Position numbers and translations under genes: made by a program. Below are positions 1 through 13,444 of a stretch of DNA of 64,000 bases, piece after piece. Within the stretch, counting starts at the first letter, position 1; the number at the start of each line of letters is the position of its first letter. The notes below the pieces were generated by a model that was given only the letters and a program-made list of their open reading frames with translations, was not told the DNA's origin and did not search any database. Origin of the DNA: Gorsachius magnificus (lineage: Eukaryota > Chordata > Aves > Pelecaniformes > Ardeidae); contig CM067081.1 of the NCBI GenBank assembly GCA_034008185.1, positions 14,321,821 through 14,385,820 of the forward strand, in the 5' to 3' direction.

Positions 1-3000
1 GATCATCTAATGTGCTGTGTAAATTATGGATTTGTGGAGATAAGGATCCTCTGTTTGAAAGGCCAGAGGTTAGCAATTCAGCCTTCAAAGGTCTCAAGTT
101 TGTCACTGTCTTTCTAAGGTAGCAAATGCAATTCCCTAACTGCCAGCAGATTATTTGCAGAGGGCATATTCTTGCTCTTTGAGTGGTGGAATAAACACTG
201 ACCAGTGAAGACCAACCACTTCAGGGAATGATTTGTTTGTTCACTGTCTAGTGAGTGCTAGTGTGTGCCCTATTTTGTCCTATTAAGAGAAGGTGGCCTG
301 TGGAGAGGAAGGCAGTCTGTTACCAGGGTCAAATGAAACCCAGATGAAGCAGGCAGGGATTGCTCCTTCCCTGAAAGCATTTATAAATTCATAAGTGGCT
401 TGGGGGACTTCTCAAGTGCGAGGTGAGATGTGCAGTAGGAAGAAAACAGCACAGTGAAGATGCAGAGTGAGCGCAGAGAGACTGCATAGGCAGCACCTGG
501 AGAAGTCCAGGAGACAAGCATGCACTAAGGTCTGAGCAAAGAAGGAAAAAAAAAAAAGACTTCTCCTAGGGATCTAGCTGAATACAGTGGGGACATTTGT
601 TCATCCACCTTTTTTATTATTGTGTCATGCTGGAGATCTATTTAGGAACTTTGTACTCCAGTTGGGTCACCATTGTTCTATGACAACATGTAAGCAGATT
701 TACCTTAACACTTTTCCCAACCGAAGTTCCCATCGCACAGCTCCTCATAGAATTTTGGGATAAGATACTAACAAGTATGAGTTGGCATATAAACTTAATT
801 ATTGAGGTTGCCTCTATTTATATCACACATGCCTGTTATGTCCATACATTCAAATGCTCCAAAATATTATTTGTCTAAAATATATGAACCAAAACTCTGT
901 AAGGAGAATCTGCCCATCAGTCAGTCAGAAGCTGACAGTCCCTTGTTGCTCTGCCTGTAATTCCTGATTCTACAAAGGTAACATCAAAATTCTGTTTCTG
1001 TTCCAAAACTGGTCTAGCCGAGCATGGAAGATTGCCTTATTAATTGAAGATGAACTCTCAGCTGCAATGGACTACCCCAACAGTTGACCAAAACTGTTTT
1101 CTGGTCTTTGACCGTACAAATAGGCTGGACTCATACCTCTTCATTAATGTTTCTGAGAAGATTCCAGAACCATCTTGGTAATAGATTCAGAAAAGATTTA
1201 ATTTTTTTTTACCCCCACAGAAAGATCTTATCCATTCTTCTCTCTTATCCACTTGGAACAATTACACCAAGTTGATGTATTAAGTCCTGGATAATCAAAT
1301 AAGACGTAATTTAGTACAAATTGATTCTTAAAATCTTGAGGACCAACGTGCAGCTTACATGGCCTGTGATTATTTTCCTATAATGCCAGAACACCTGACG
1401 AAAACAAATGGGTGAAAACAGCCCAAACACAGTAACGTAGCTATAAATTTAGTCCAGGAATATACCTACTCAGCCAAAGCCAATCAAAAAGCTCACAAAG
1501 ACTAAGTTTTCAGTACAGACTTAGAGTTTAATGCTGGGACTTCTAGAAAAATATGAAGTGCAATGTGATATTTATTTAAGATTTGTCAGTTAAGTGCAAG
1601 ACAAAAAATCCACAGATTTGTGTAACTATCTGAGACTCTGCAGTTTATCCATTTCTGCTACAGCATTTGCTTAGTTACTTAAAGATCTACAGCAGATATC
1701 CAAGAATCTGTCAAGTTAACGATTCTGCACGTATTTCCTTCAAAGTTCATTCACGAATAGCTCAGATTTTAAGTCTTTTGATGGATGCAGTATTTGTTTC
1801 AAGGCCTTTATGTAAGGGTCTTTGATATGTTTTCCATGCCTATCTCATACTGGTGTAATTAAGTTCACTATTTGATACAGCATCACCATCATTTTTATTT
1901 AAAAATACTAGAAAAGGAGGCAGCATTGATATCACTGTTTACTTTTTGCTTAAAGTCCAAATATAGAATCTCTAAGCTACAAAGTAGAAGAGTTAAGACT
2001 TCAGGCTTTTCTTAACCTAAAAGGTAAATAGCTTCTGGATACTTACTGCTCCTAGGCCTGCTTCATCTTTTCTTCAATCTGAACCTTTGTATGAGAAGCA
2101 ACAGAAGATCCTGGAGGACAAAAGGAGGACAAATAGGTGGAAACTTGGCTCTAGCTAAGTAGGTAAGGCAGCCATCTAGCAGGCAGCAGACCAAAACACT
2201 GGTCCCAACATCAGCTCTTGTTTTACCCAGTAATCTAATATAAAATGCACAAACAGTCCATGGAAATTATGCCAAACCTCAGGTTGACTCCTAGCGGATG
2301 CAAACTTTATTAGAGTCAGGAACCATAAGCAGACAGATAGCTCATATGGGTTTTGATGTTTCATTGTCATGTGTTTCTCTATCTTTTTAAAGAGCCACAC
2401 AAACAATAGAGAAAACCACAGACAGAAGGCAGCATTGACAATAATTATGTAATAAAAGGATTTTGTATCGTCTGAAGCAAAGCTGAATAGGGCTTTTTTC
2501 CCTTTTCAATCTCATGCAGTACTAGCAATATAAGAAGTTGCATGTAACAATAGGAGACTTTCAAAAGTCACACAGAAGAGAGACTTTTAAATTGACAGCA
2601 TTCATTTAGGTTAACTCAGTACAAACCAGCATCACTACATGATACTTTTCTGTGACAGTTCACTGTCGTCATCAGAATTTCACAGAAAATGTGGAACTAA
2701 TCATTTGCTTTGAATAAGATGAAGCTTGAACTTTCTGATCTTTTGTGTTTACTGCCTAGGTAGTTAATATGTCTCACTTAGACATAAGACTATATGGCTG
2801 CAACCTAATGTCCCAGCTCACTCATACCAGTTTAAAATAGATTGCTGCCAAGAGTAAGGCAAAAGAATTTTGGCCTTTGTACTGTAGCCATGTTAACTGT
2901 ATATAAGTAACACGGGAAGATGTCTGTTGGTAGGGTTTTGAGAGAGGACCTGCCTGAACTGACAAAATGCCTATTTTTAATACTTCCTTTTCAATTTGGA

Positions 3001-6000
3001 AAAGACCCATTTACAAGTAATGTAAGTTATGGCATTGGTGGAAGATGACAATAAAGATGTTAAAAGGCTGTGTCATGCTGTGGGTGTAAATTACAGTTAA
3101 ATTCCTCTTATTTAAGCAGCTCAGGTTTAAAACTGAAAGAGAGCTCGACTACACCGTGAAACAGAGCTGCCTATTAGTGTTGGCCAATTTTAGGATTTTT
3201 GAGGGATGCTTTTTCCAAGCTGGCTCCTTAAGAGTAAGAAAAATATACTGGGGCATACTAGATAATCTATGCTCCATTATTTGGGCAAAAGGAGTCTGAG
3301 ATAGTCATATGAAAGGAAAAATGTTCACAACGGTGTATGAGATGATGTTCAAGCAAGTGAGTATATTGCTGCCATCAAGCATCAGCAAAACAAAAAAACA
3401 AGCTGGTTCCATGCAAATCTATGCTCTCTAGATTAACATTTGGCCTTGGAAAGTGGCGTGACCGTGTTCATCTGGCATCACACATTATTCACATGTCAGT
3501 TAATAAAACCTGCAAAGAATGATATTTGTTGTCCTCTTCATCCATGGTAGAGCTAAACTGTAATCCAGACAAAGTCATGGTGGACAACTTGGACTAACTG
3601 AATGTTATTGAATGGTGAATGAGTTTTACAGCTCCATTAAATACTTCTTCCCATAACTATGCTCATTCTACCAGTGTTCTTTATCCCTTCACCCTACCTC
3701 TCCACTTCTGCACTCTAATGTTCCTTATGCTACATTTCCTTTATTTCTGTATGTCCCTGGCCCCTCATTCCAGGACCCCATCTGCTCTTGAGTTTCTCCA
3801 AAAGCTCTACACAAAAAGTAATCCTATTAATATATGCTCTCCTCAATCTTGTCCCAGCCAGACCAATTCCCACCCTTTGGCTCTTCCTAACAGTAAAATT
3901 CTTAACATGCACTTATTTGACAGAAGAGCATTTATTACAGATTCTTCCTGTAGGTATGCTGCTGTTAGCCTCCTTTTACCAGTAAGTATCTATACAGTTG
4001 GGATTGGGGCAATTGTGCTGCTTTAAAGCAACAAAACTTTCCATTTAGAGATGAACATAATGGTGGTAAAGTCTAACGCTTTGTGATGCTATGAGAAGTT
4101 TAGTATTGACCACAGTTACTTCCATCCACCCATTTCTTTACAGGCTTTATATGCCTTTATGCAGTCCTTATTGCAATGTGTGCAAGAAGCAAATGGCTTT
4201 CATCACCTTGCACTAGTCTTGACTTAAGCAGATTGTCTATCTCAGCACTTACTTTCTTTCTTCTCCCTGCACCCACTACAATTCCCCCCCCCCCCCCCCC
4301 CGTTTTTAATCACACAGGGGCAATGCCCCTATAATACTCCAGTGTCCTGTGGAGATTCCCATACTGCCACATGCCCTGTGACACTCCTACCACATCCTAC
4401 CTCTTCTGTGCTTTCTTTTCCTTCTTCCTTGGGAGCAATTTTGACAGGATAGGAATTCTGACAGATCTCTCCTTCCACTTCTACCTGCAAGTTTTGCTGT
4501 TCTGTTTCAGGGACGTAGGTTAACTCATCCCCTGGGCCAGATCTAGGCTGCTACTTGGCCAGCTCCACTATGTAGTCAGGTTGCATGAGTAGAACTTGGC
4601 TGAATGAGCAGAACAAAATTATTAGGTTCAGCACCCCAGGAATTGTAATTTCAGCTTCTGCCTTTCACTGCGGCACTAAAGATTCAGTCCAGATCCCATG
4701 ATAGTCAAGCTAACATAAATTGCAGCTATTATGGAATTCAAGCTAGCATTTTGGGGTGTGTTCAGGAACCAGATTAAGGGCACTCTTGAGCAAAATTTTT
4801 AGCTGAAACTGCAGAGAAGTCAGAACTTTAAAAAAAACAAGTAGATGGTAGTCAGAAAAGAATTTACAAGCAGACAAGGAGAAATGTGCACAGTTAACCA
4901 TACCTTAATCATACAGAGAGGCTGGGATATTTATTGAACTGTAAGTAATCACTGTGCCTTCAAAGTGAATTCTGTGTGTCATCATAAAATTAAATATTTC
5001 AGTTCATTTGGATATTTCAAATACCTTAGCTGAGATTTCCAAGTCCAGTGTCAAGAAGAGATGTTGAAATAAATGAAGACTGTTTAAATTTAAGCAGCCT
5101 TGAGATATTTATTCTTGCCTTTTATACTATGGCATATAAGAATGTTGAGAGTTAATTAAATAAAAAACAGCAGTGCTCAACAGGTTTTGGAGCATTAAAC
5201 TAAGTCTGAATGGTGTTCAAGGTCATTAGCTGTAATGGGGTCATCAACCCAATACCCTCTGCAGAACTTGTTTTCTGTTTAGCACCTGTGTTTTACATTG
5301 AGCCTGTGCTGATCACTAATGTACAAGTAATAACCAATTTATTTCCTCCACTAAATGTGCCTTTCATAATGGCAATAATAGAGTCCAGACAAGCTCTTTT
5401 CAATGGATTAATTTTCCCTCTAACTCAGGTGGCTAAAATCTTTCTGTCATTTCCTTGATGCTTCACACTGCATGGCCCAGATACAAGGTTGTTCTTTGAA
5501 AATGTGCTACTTAATGTTTTGTTATGCTATATCAGAAGGCCAAGTAACCATGGTGGAACTTGGAATAAGCAGGATTTCTATTATTGACTTAAGCTAAAGA
5601 GGCTTTTTTCGTTCTGGCTAGAAAAGCTTTATTTTTCTCCTTCGGGTCTGGGGAGAGGAAACAATATGGAACCAGCAGAGCAGAAGTAACAGATGCCATT
5701 AATTGCACAGAAAGGTTTCTGTTCCTCAGGAAATAGCTGTCTCGGGTTCTTCCCAGAGTTCTTACTCCACTGGTATCTATTATTTTAAACCTGTCCTGTG
5801 AAATAGTCTCCAACATTAAACTGCCTAATGTGAATACTTGTGGCTCTTTTCTGTCCTTGATTGTTTCTACACAATGCAAAGCACATTCTCAGCAGGAATC
5901 CCACTGGGGCATGGTGTATTGTACATGTAATTGCAGAATATTGCAGTTGCCCTCCAGCCATTTGTGCCTTATCTAAATATTCGCTACTATTCAGCCATGC

Positions 6001-8483
6001 ATATTTGCCTCATAGACAGGTTTGTCTATGGGGAAAGAATTATAATCAAATGAAATAAAGAAGAACATAGGTGAAACGTCTATGTAAGCAATAATATATT
6101 GGCACAAAATAATTATTCATTCAAACCAAACAAAACTTAATATCATTAATCCAGTTAATTTTATCCTCACAGGGACTGTTAGTGGAGATTTTATTCTAGC
6201 CGAAAGTTTATAGATTAATTTTCAGCTGATATTACTGAATATTTCTGCTCATGTTGAAAATGTGTTTACAGAACATTCATGTCACAATTTGAAATGTGGA
6301 CACAATCTTTTCTCATTGTGTCATTATATTAAGTCTCTTTATACATCTATACCCATTGCATTGCCTTCAGACTTTACTGTAGAAACTCCTTTCATAAAGG
6401 ACCGGGAGGAAATAAAAAAAATTGGCAGTAGACTTGTTTTGGAGTATTGTATGTCTTGAGAGCTGAGAGGTAAAAAGGCACATTCAATACAAGTTGTACA
6501 GGCACAGTCTGGATGTGGAGACCTGTAGAGTTTACAAGCAAATGACACATAAATCCAGAAAATTATTATTTATTACAAGCTCTGAACCCATCATCCTAAA
6601 TCACTATTTTCTAACTGTATTAACCCAATTTGAACTATTCCCTACAGCTTGGTTATAATTTCAATTACATTTTAATTTGAAAAACTTTAGTGTACTTTGA
6701 ACCCTTTGGGCCAGGAGAGGTGAACCAACACCTGCAACACTGCAACTCAGCAGAGACTACAGATCATGCAGATTTCTCTATAAAAGATAATCAGTCATTA
6801 CTCAATTCAAAATAAACAGTGGCATGTCATAAATATTTAAGCTGGGCTTTTTAAAATTAGGGACCTAGCACAACACTAAAACATGTATTTTAAAAAAATC
6901 ATATTGTTTTCCCGTGGATCAAGGCATCCCTCATTACCACTAATGCAAATACCCAGACGTTCTGAATCTAGGCTGCTTTCACAAAGACATTACACTTTGA
7001 ACATTGAAACTAGAAAATGTTTCAGCCAGAATTAAAATAAATAAATAAAATCAGATCAGTTTGCTAAATCATCAGATCTTAGCATAGCAACTTGCCTGGG
7101 GCATATATGTAATCATCCAATTAAAAGAGCATCATGATGCAATCTAGTAAGCTATCAAACTCAATGCTAATGATGGGGAAAATCATATGTCATATGGTAT
7201 CTGAGAAAAAGGGGAAGGTACAGATTTGGTCTATGTGAAATTAGTTCACTGCTTGAACAGGGAGCAGTGGGGTGAGCAGTTTATGTCTTAGCTGATGTTG
7301 GAAGGAAAAAAAATAGAGTGGTGGTGGGATTTTTTATGTGTTAGATTGTTATTTTAATTTGAATAAGGCATGCTGCAACAGTCTTTTCCTAACTGAAGAT
7401 CTGTGGCTAACCTTTCTAACCCCAGCAATGATACCGTATAAAGTGGTTAAAAAAGGCTGTATCTATGGAAATGCAGATGCAGATTCTTTCCCAGTATCAG
7501 TTAGTTGTGAGAGGAAATTCTGCTGCTAGTCAGAAAGCACTGACAAATATGCCAAGTGTTTAATACAGAAAGCCAAAAAACCTGGGTCTTCAAACCCTCA
7601 TTAAAAATAGCCTCAAAAAAGATGGAAGTGGTTTACCAGCTGAACTTCATGTAACATTTAAATCCTGACTTTTTTCCCATGTCCAAAATATTCAAGTCAT
7701 CAACTGTGCTGAAGCAGCACTCTGTGGTGTTAGTTAACCTTGAATCTGAAAGTATTTAGGTTGATTCCACAGCCTGCCTTCTCAGAAAGAAAACTGATGT
7801 TTTCTTCAGCCCTATTAAATATGCTTATTGTTCTAGAAGCTTTATAGACATCTATAAAAATAATTAAATCATGACAAAACAATTGATAAATGGGAACAGA
7901 ACTCAGAAAGTAGAAATGAGTGGCGACCTGCTCTAGACAGTACCCCCATCAAGTGGGAATAGGCTTTTTAATAAGAATGCTTCTTCACTGCTAGGTCTAG
8001 ACTTGAAAAACACCTGCATGTGGTAAGATTATGCAGTCTCTAGTGGGCTGAGTTAGACAGGAAAGCACATATGCAGTGGGTAATTTTTGCAATGGCCTGT
8101 ATTCCCATGCATCACTGCCTGATGGTCCCAGGTTTCACGACAGGTAATCCCACCTTCACAATTCCCCAGTTCTCTGAGATCTCTCTCATGCATAAGGAGA
8201 GTAATGCCTTGGCCCATCTAACCCTTGTAAATTTTGTGATATCATCCATGCCATAATGACAGCGTGTTTACCATCTCCCTGGCTAGCTCTGCCTAATGTG
8301 GCTGATAATGTATTTAAATGTGAGTTTTTGAAATGAAAGTAGCAGCCAAATAAAAGCATGAAATCTTGATCCCCTAATTACTAAAATAAATTATGACTGC
8401 TCCAGAATAAAGGTAACATGATGTTTATTAAATGCAATGTGACAGAACATGTAATAGACAAACAGGGTTTTTTCCTTTGGACG
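1..8483. other. Unique AT-rich DNA, no gene recognised
   Basis: No interspersed repeat, RNA gene or convincing exon is visible in this stretch. The open frames are short, start at random ATGs, lack splice context and have compositions expected by chance; the longest is 135 codons at 3619-4026. It holds one 18-base poly-C run and a segment near 5150-5460 that reads like unique, possibly conserved, non-coding DNA. It could be intronic or intergenic. Confidence 0.6.
4284..4301. repeat. Poly-C homopolymer run
   Basis: Eighteen consecutive C bases lie in a pyrimidine-rich context and end in CG followed by a T run. On the minus strand this is an uninterrupted G run. Homopolymers of this length mutate quickly and are prone to sequencing error, so the exact length is uncertain. 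Confidence 0.9.
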
Positions 8484-8597
8484 GGGCTCTAAGCAACCTG
8501 ATCTAGTTGAAGATGCCCTTGCTCATTGCAGGGGGTTAGACTATATGGCCTTTAAAGGTTCCTTCCAACCCAAACTGTTCTATGATTCGATGATTCC
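8484..8597 (+). mobile_element. CR1 LINE 3'-end fragment (5'-truncated)
   Basis: The sequence carries the avian CR1 3'-UTR in sense orientation: a GATCTAGTTGAAGATG block, a TGCTCATTGCAGGGGGTTAGACTA block, a CTTTAAAGGTTCCTTCCAACCCAAA block and the terminal TTCTATGATTCGATGATTCC octamer-like tail. Only the last ~115 bp are present and there is no coding sequence. The tail marks the 3' boundary; the 5' boundary is the truncation point. Confidence 0.93.
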
Positions 8598-8925
8598 TTG
8601 CAAAGTTCTTTGTAGAACTGATACTATAGAACAGATGCAAGAAATAAAAAAAAATCTTTGCTCACTTGTACTGATCCTGTCCTGACAGTGTCCCTGACCC
8701 CTTTAAAAAATAGCTACAGTTGGTGGAGCTGACTTTGTTGGTTGCTCGTTTCTGCCTTTTCAAAGGAAGACTCTGGAAGGAAACCTACTCTGAAAACCAG
8801 AATCCAGAACTGTCCATACAACAGTATTATGGCTGTGGCAGGAAAAAACTGCCCTTTAACACATGAAGCTAAAGGCCATAAACTGGATATTGCAGCTTGG
8901 TGCTGGAAAGGGAGGTAGCAAAAGA
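8598..8925. other. Spacer between two converging CR1 fragments
   Basis: About 330 bp of ordinary unique sequence separates the plus-strand CR1 fragment at 8484-8597 from the minus-strand fragment at 8926-9331. No gene or repeat is recognised in it. Confidence 0.6.
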
Positions 8926-9331
8926 TCATAGAATGGTTTAGGTTGGAAAAGACCTTAAAGATCATCAAGTCCAACCGTTAACCTAACCCTGCCATCCCAC
9001 CACTAAACCATGTCCCTAAGCACCTCGTCTATCCTTCTTTTAAATACCTCCAGGGATGAGGACTCCACCACCTCCCTGGGCAGCCCATTCCAGAGCCTGA
9101 CAACCCTCTCGGTGAAGAAGTTTTTCCTAATGTCTAGCCTAAACCTGCCCTGGCGCAGCTTCAAGCCATTCCCCCTCGTCCTATCATCTGTTACCAGGGA
9201 GAAGAGGCCGACCCCCACCTCACTACAGCCTCCTGTCAGGCAGTTGCAGAGGGCGATCAGGTCTCCCCTCAGCCTCCTCTTCTCCAGACTGAACAACTCC
9301 AGTTCCCTCAGACACTCCTCATAAGACTTGA
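8926..9331 (-). mobile_element. CR1 LINE, 3' end with ORF2 C-terminus (5'-truncated)
   Basis: Read on the minus strand, this is the end of CR1 ORF2 followed by the 3'-UTR. The plus-strand start (catagaatggtttaggttgg) is the complement of the CR1 tail. Homology stops near 9331 at a point inside the ORF2 C-terminal region, so the copy is about 400 bp of an element that is several kb when complete. Confidence 0.95.
9003..9331 (-). pseudogene. CR1 ORF2 C-terminal remnant
   Basis: About 107 codons remain open without a stop and end in the usual CR1 terminus (LRDMV, stop at 9003-9005). Recognisable blocks in order are [17 protein letters not shown], a [11 protein letters not shown] segment, [14 protein letters not shown] and a final [16 protein letters not shown]. 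This is the region after the reverse transcriptase domain, so it has no endonuclease or polymerase residues and no function on its own. The open frame runs past the element into flanking DNA, up to 9410, by chance. Confidence in the family is high; it is certainly a dead fragment. Confidence 0.9.
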
Positions 9332-12300
9332 TGATGATTCTTTTATGAACTTTGTATATTAGGAAACCAAAGAAATTTCCTTTTGCATGACACTGACATC
9401 TTACTGACATCTATGAGGGAAAAAGCAAATGTTTATTCAGCTGTTATAAAATATCATAAGACTTTCAAATTTTTTTATTATTCAACATAAGTACAAATTG
9501 CTGTAGGAAGCAATTTTCTATAATGTTAAAGGAATAGAAAAATGTTGTAACACAGGTTGTTAATTATGTGAAAATAGCTACAGTTCTGAAACGTTTTGTT
9601 CTGAGATAACACTTACAGGCAATTTTTACCTTTCCTATAAAGCAAAATTATGAAAAGCATATTTGCCAACATGATCAAAACAGTGAGGGTTTTTTTTATG
9701 AAATTAAAAGATTTACTCCTTCATTCAGTTTTTAATTCTTAAAGAGATAACTATGTGTTCAAAACAATTTCCTTCAAAACCAAAAAGAAATTCCAAAAAT
9801 GTGGAAAGGATCTTCTCTGGTATTTTTCAAGCACTTCATTGCAATAGGGTTGGTTTTATACAATATTTAAGTTTAAATAATTCAGTATTTCAGTTAAAAA
9901 ATATTATCACCTTCTCTAACATGGGTTACATGATACATGCTGATCATTTTTTCCTTTTGGTCAATTATCTAGAAATCAGGCTAGAAAATGGAGAGGCACC
10001 GGAGAACACTCAGGCTGTTATTAGAACAGACATTCCGTTGTGCTTGTGCTCTCCTGAGAAAATTAATAAAAGTACTAAAAAGCAGTTCAGTTCTACATAA
10101 ATCCTAAAATGCCACGTTTTCCAAAGCAGCTTATGTTCTGTGTACAGCAAATCATTAATAAAATCAGAAAATCTTTCAAAAGGTGCCAAAGAAGCTGCTA
10201 TCTTTGTGTCAGCACAAAGGTGCTGGAGACAGAAAGAAGTGCTTGTTCGTGGCTATTACCCACTGCTTGGAGAAGTAACTGGCAAGTTATCAGCTCAACA
10301 CTAGATATTCAGAGTTTGACCAGAATTTGACCAGATCTGCTTAGGGCATGACAGATCATTCCTTCTGCAAATATATTACAGACTACTTTAGGTAATGACT
10401 TCTGGGTTTAAAATCCATGCCATGACCATTATGTTTAGTATTTAACTCTTCATAGGAAGTTCAATAGCTCAGTGAGGTCTATGCAGCAGTTCATGAACAT
10501 TTTGTGGAGTATGGCCCTCTATATCACTGTGATTTAGTAGCAGTTTGAACTTCTCCACCAATTAGAAGTAGGCAACATGAGCTTTACTCTTACATCACAT
10601 GCAGACAGCTATAGAAAGACATTGAGAAGCTTAGTATTTGCAAATTTCATGAAAACCTGTATCAAAACTGCTGAGGCACAAAAGAAACTTTTATTTTCAT
10701 AGCCATGGCAAAAAATCAGGATTGTACACAAATTTAAAACTAATTTTGAAAGGGAATTTCATAAGTTTATCATTACTGTACAGCATGAATATTGTACCCA
10801 GTCCCACCATTGTTACATTGCTATAACTGCGTGAACAGAGCTAGGTAAGCATGAAATCTGTTTTTGCAGGGTTTTGGAGGGGTTTTGTCTTTATGCTTTT
10901 CCAGAATATTATTTGTTGTTTTGCAAGTACAGAAGTATTATACCTTGCCCATAAACACCAGCATAATATGAAAAATTACCCACAGCTGTTGCAATCACTT
11001 AAAGTTGTTCAGTAAATGTCATTTCTCTGTGGGAAATTTCAACATTTCAGAATTTGTAGATGCTGTAAAGCAGAATAAAAAGTGAAAGTTCAACTCAACT
11101 ATGAAGCAGAAATTAAAAATTATGTTGATAACATTTTTGATTCAGTCTAAATAATTTGTATATATTAAATAGTATATTGTATATAGTGATATCACATAAA
11201 ATATTAAATATAATATACACTTATATGTATGGGGGTTTTTATTCAACCAATGAATTAACATCATGATTTTGAAAAAATCCATTTAGAAGCCGAAAAAACT
11301 CTTACACTGGAAAATACTGAAGTAGTTCTTGAGGATTGTAATCTCCATCATGCTTTGAGGAAAAAAGAAAATACACTTAAGTCAAAAAGGATCTTATTTT
11401 TGGCTAATGTGCCCAGCACATTAAAAATAATCAGCTGATCTTTGAACACTACTAATGACAAAAGAAAACTGTCCACCACGCCATGAGTTGGAGACACTTA
11501 ATGACATAAGAGATGTTGTAGGTGAAATATATATGGACTGAACCACTGAGCAATTAAAAGAATATTTAAGCAGGGGAGCCTGCTAATCACTCAGTATGCT
11601 ATTTAGTTTGCACAAAAAGGGCATATTTTAGAACAAGGAAGCTGAAGATGATTTTTACTAAATCTTTTATTTTAATACTGTTTAGCATGAAGATATATAG
11701 ATTTACCAATGTTAGCATTGTTCTAGCCACTAGCAACAAGCTGATAATATTGAAAGTTAATTTGGGACTCTGGCTCTATTATTTGCTACTCTAATTACTT
11801 GCCTTAGTGAGCAAAGCAGCCTGAGGAAAATAAACTGGAATAGCACCACATCAGGAGTCTGTGAAATGATAGAAGCTCCAGGCTAAGTGATCTGAGGTGT
11901 TGCCATTTGCAGAAAGACTTTGTATTCTAGGTCCTTTGCTTAAAGTGTATTTTCTCTTCTGAAGATTTTTTATACCAAAGCGCTGTTTGATTTCATGACA
12001 TCATTTTCAATAATTTCCTAGGAATTAAGCTTTTTTTTTTATCCCCTTGGCCTCCCTTCTCACCCAGTGATTCAGATTTGAAGAGGTAATAAGAAAAAAG
12101 GAAAATTCCCTTTGAAAATATCACTTGAAATGCTTTAATAACTCCTTTGCCTCAGAGTGAATATTGAGTTGTGCTGCTGATAGGCATGGGGAAGGGTTGC
12201 AGCAATTAAATGGAACCCATTGTTATTCTGCAGTGTGTCATTTTTGTTCAATGATCTTCTAAAGAAATAGGCAAAGAGAGTCTGTTTAGTACTAATGATG

Positions 12301-13444
12301 GTTTCTGAGGAAATAGGAGAAGGATGCCCTTTTACATACCGTGTCACTGTAATATAAAAGATCATGCAGAGCATTCCACTTTGTGCTAATTTAAAATAGA
12401 AATACATATTGTAATAGAGGGGACCAATATATAGCTGTGGTTTTCTTTTGATGTATAGTATGATATAAAGTAAAATGTTAATGTATCTGCAGTTTAATTT
12501 ATGATTTACTCCTAAAACCATGCCACAAATATGCACACCAAATAAAACGTAGCCTTTACATGCTCCTTCTCTTCCTATGACTAGCTTAAACTGTAGAATG
12601 GAATTTAATTAAAGCCCCTACTCACTTCAATAATAGAAGCCTTGTCAGTTGAATTGATTCTTGGTCAAAGTAATATTGATTGGATAAAAGCAAATCCATT
12701 TCTTTCCCAACAATTAAAACATTTAAATAGGCTCTGTCTCCCTTTTGATGAAAGGACAAGAAACTGCTGGCAGCTGTCCCTGTGGCTGATGTTGATCATT
12801 AGCAAATGAGTTAATGTACATTTATATTAGTACCCATATTGTTTTATTATAATATTCTGCTACATTAAGGTCTCTAATGTCCCTCTATTAAAACCTGGAG
12901 ACTCATATAAAATGTCCTTACTATATTCTGGTGCAAAAACTGTTTCAAATAAGTGTTTTTATTTCTGGATCTGAGCCTGTACTAAGTACTTTAGTTCTCA
13001 TAGTGGATATCAAAATCTGTTTTAGGTGTTGAGCCCTTCAAAGTTACCGCTTACTTAAACAGTTTAAAAATTATTTAAATGGCATATTTCAGAAATCAGA
13101 TCTAATTTACTTGCGGATAACTGGTTTACCAGTTCTTAAGGCCAAAAATCTTTTCCCCAAACCTTCCACACAGTACATCCCAAAGAAACTTACATGGAAA
13201 TTTCTGCCTTTAGCTTATCACTTCTGTTCAAGGTGTAATACGGCTAAGACTCCTGAAAACGTTAAGACTTCTAAGACTTCTGAGAACTCACTTTCCCTAG
13301 CAGAATAAGATCAAAAGTGAACACTGTGTTACACCTGAGGTCCATGTAAGTCCGTATGCTGTCTCTAGCAGTAACCATTAAATGTTCAGAACTGCAATGT
13401 AAGAAACAGCATGTGTAGAGTGATAGTTCCCCCTGCAATGTTTT
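9332..13444. other. Unique AT-rich DNA, no gene recognised
   Basis: Four kilobases of unique-looking sequence without a recognisable repeat or exon. Open frames at 9753-10100, 10109-10330 and 12135-12536 have no domain or splice support. The blocks around 11440-11840 and 12600-12880 read like unique non-coding DNA that could be conserved. Confidence 0.55.

Noticed and set aside
3619..4026. 135-codon open frame as a host gene
   Set aside because: Leu/Ser/Pro/His-rich composition follows the local pyrimidine-rich DNA. There is no domain, splice site or repeat homology, and shorter frames overlap on both strands.
9753..10330. Two adjacent open frames as exons of one gene
   Set aside because: They are in different frames with no donor or acceptor that would join them, and neither has a recognisable domain.
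12135..12536. 133-codon minus-strand frame
   Set aside because: Composition (Tyr, Ile, Asn, Leu) is that of AT-rich DNA; there is no recognisable domain or exon context.
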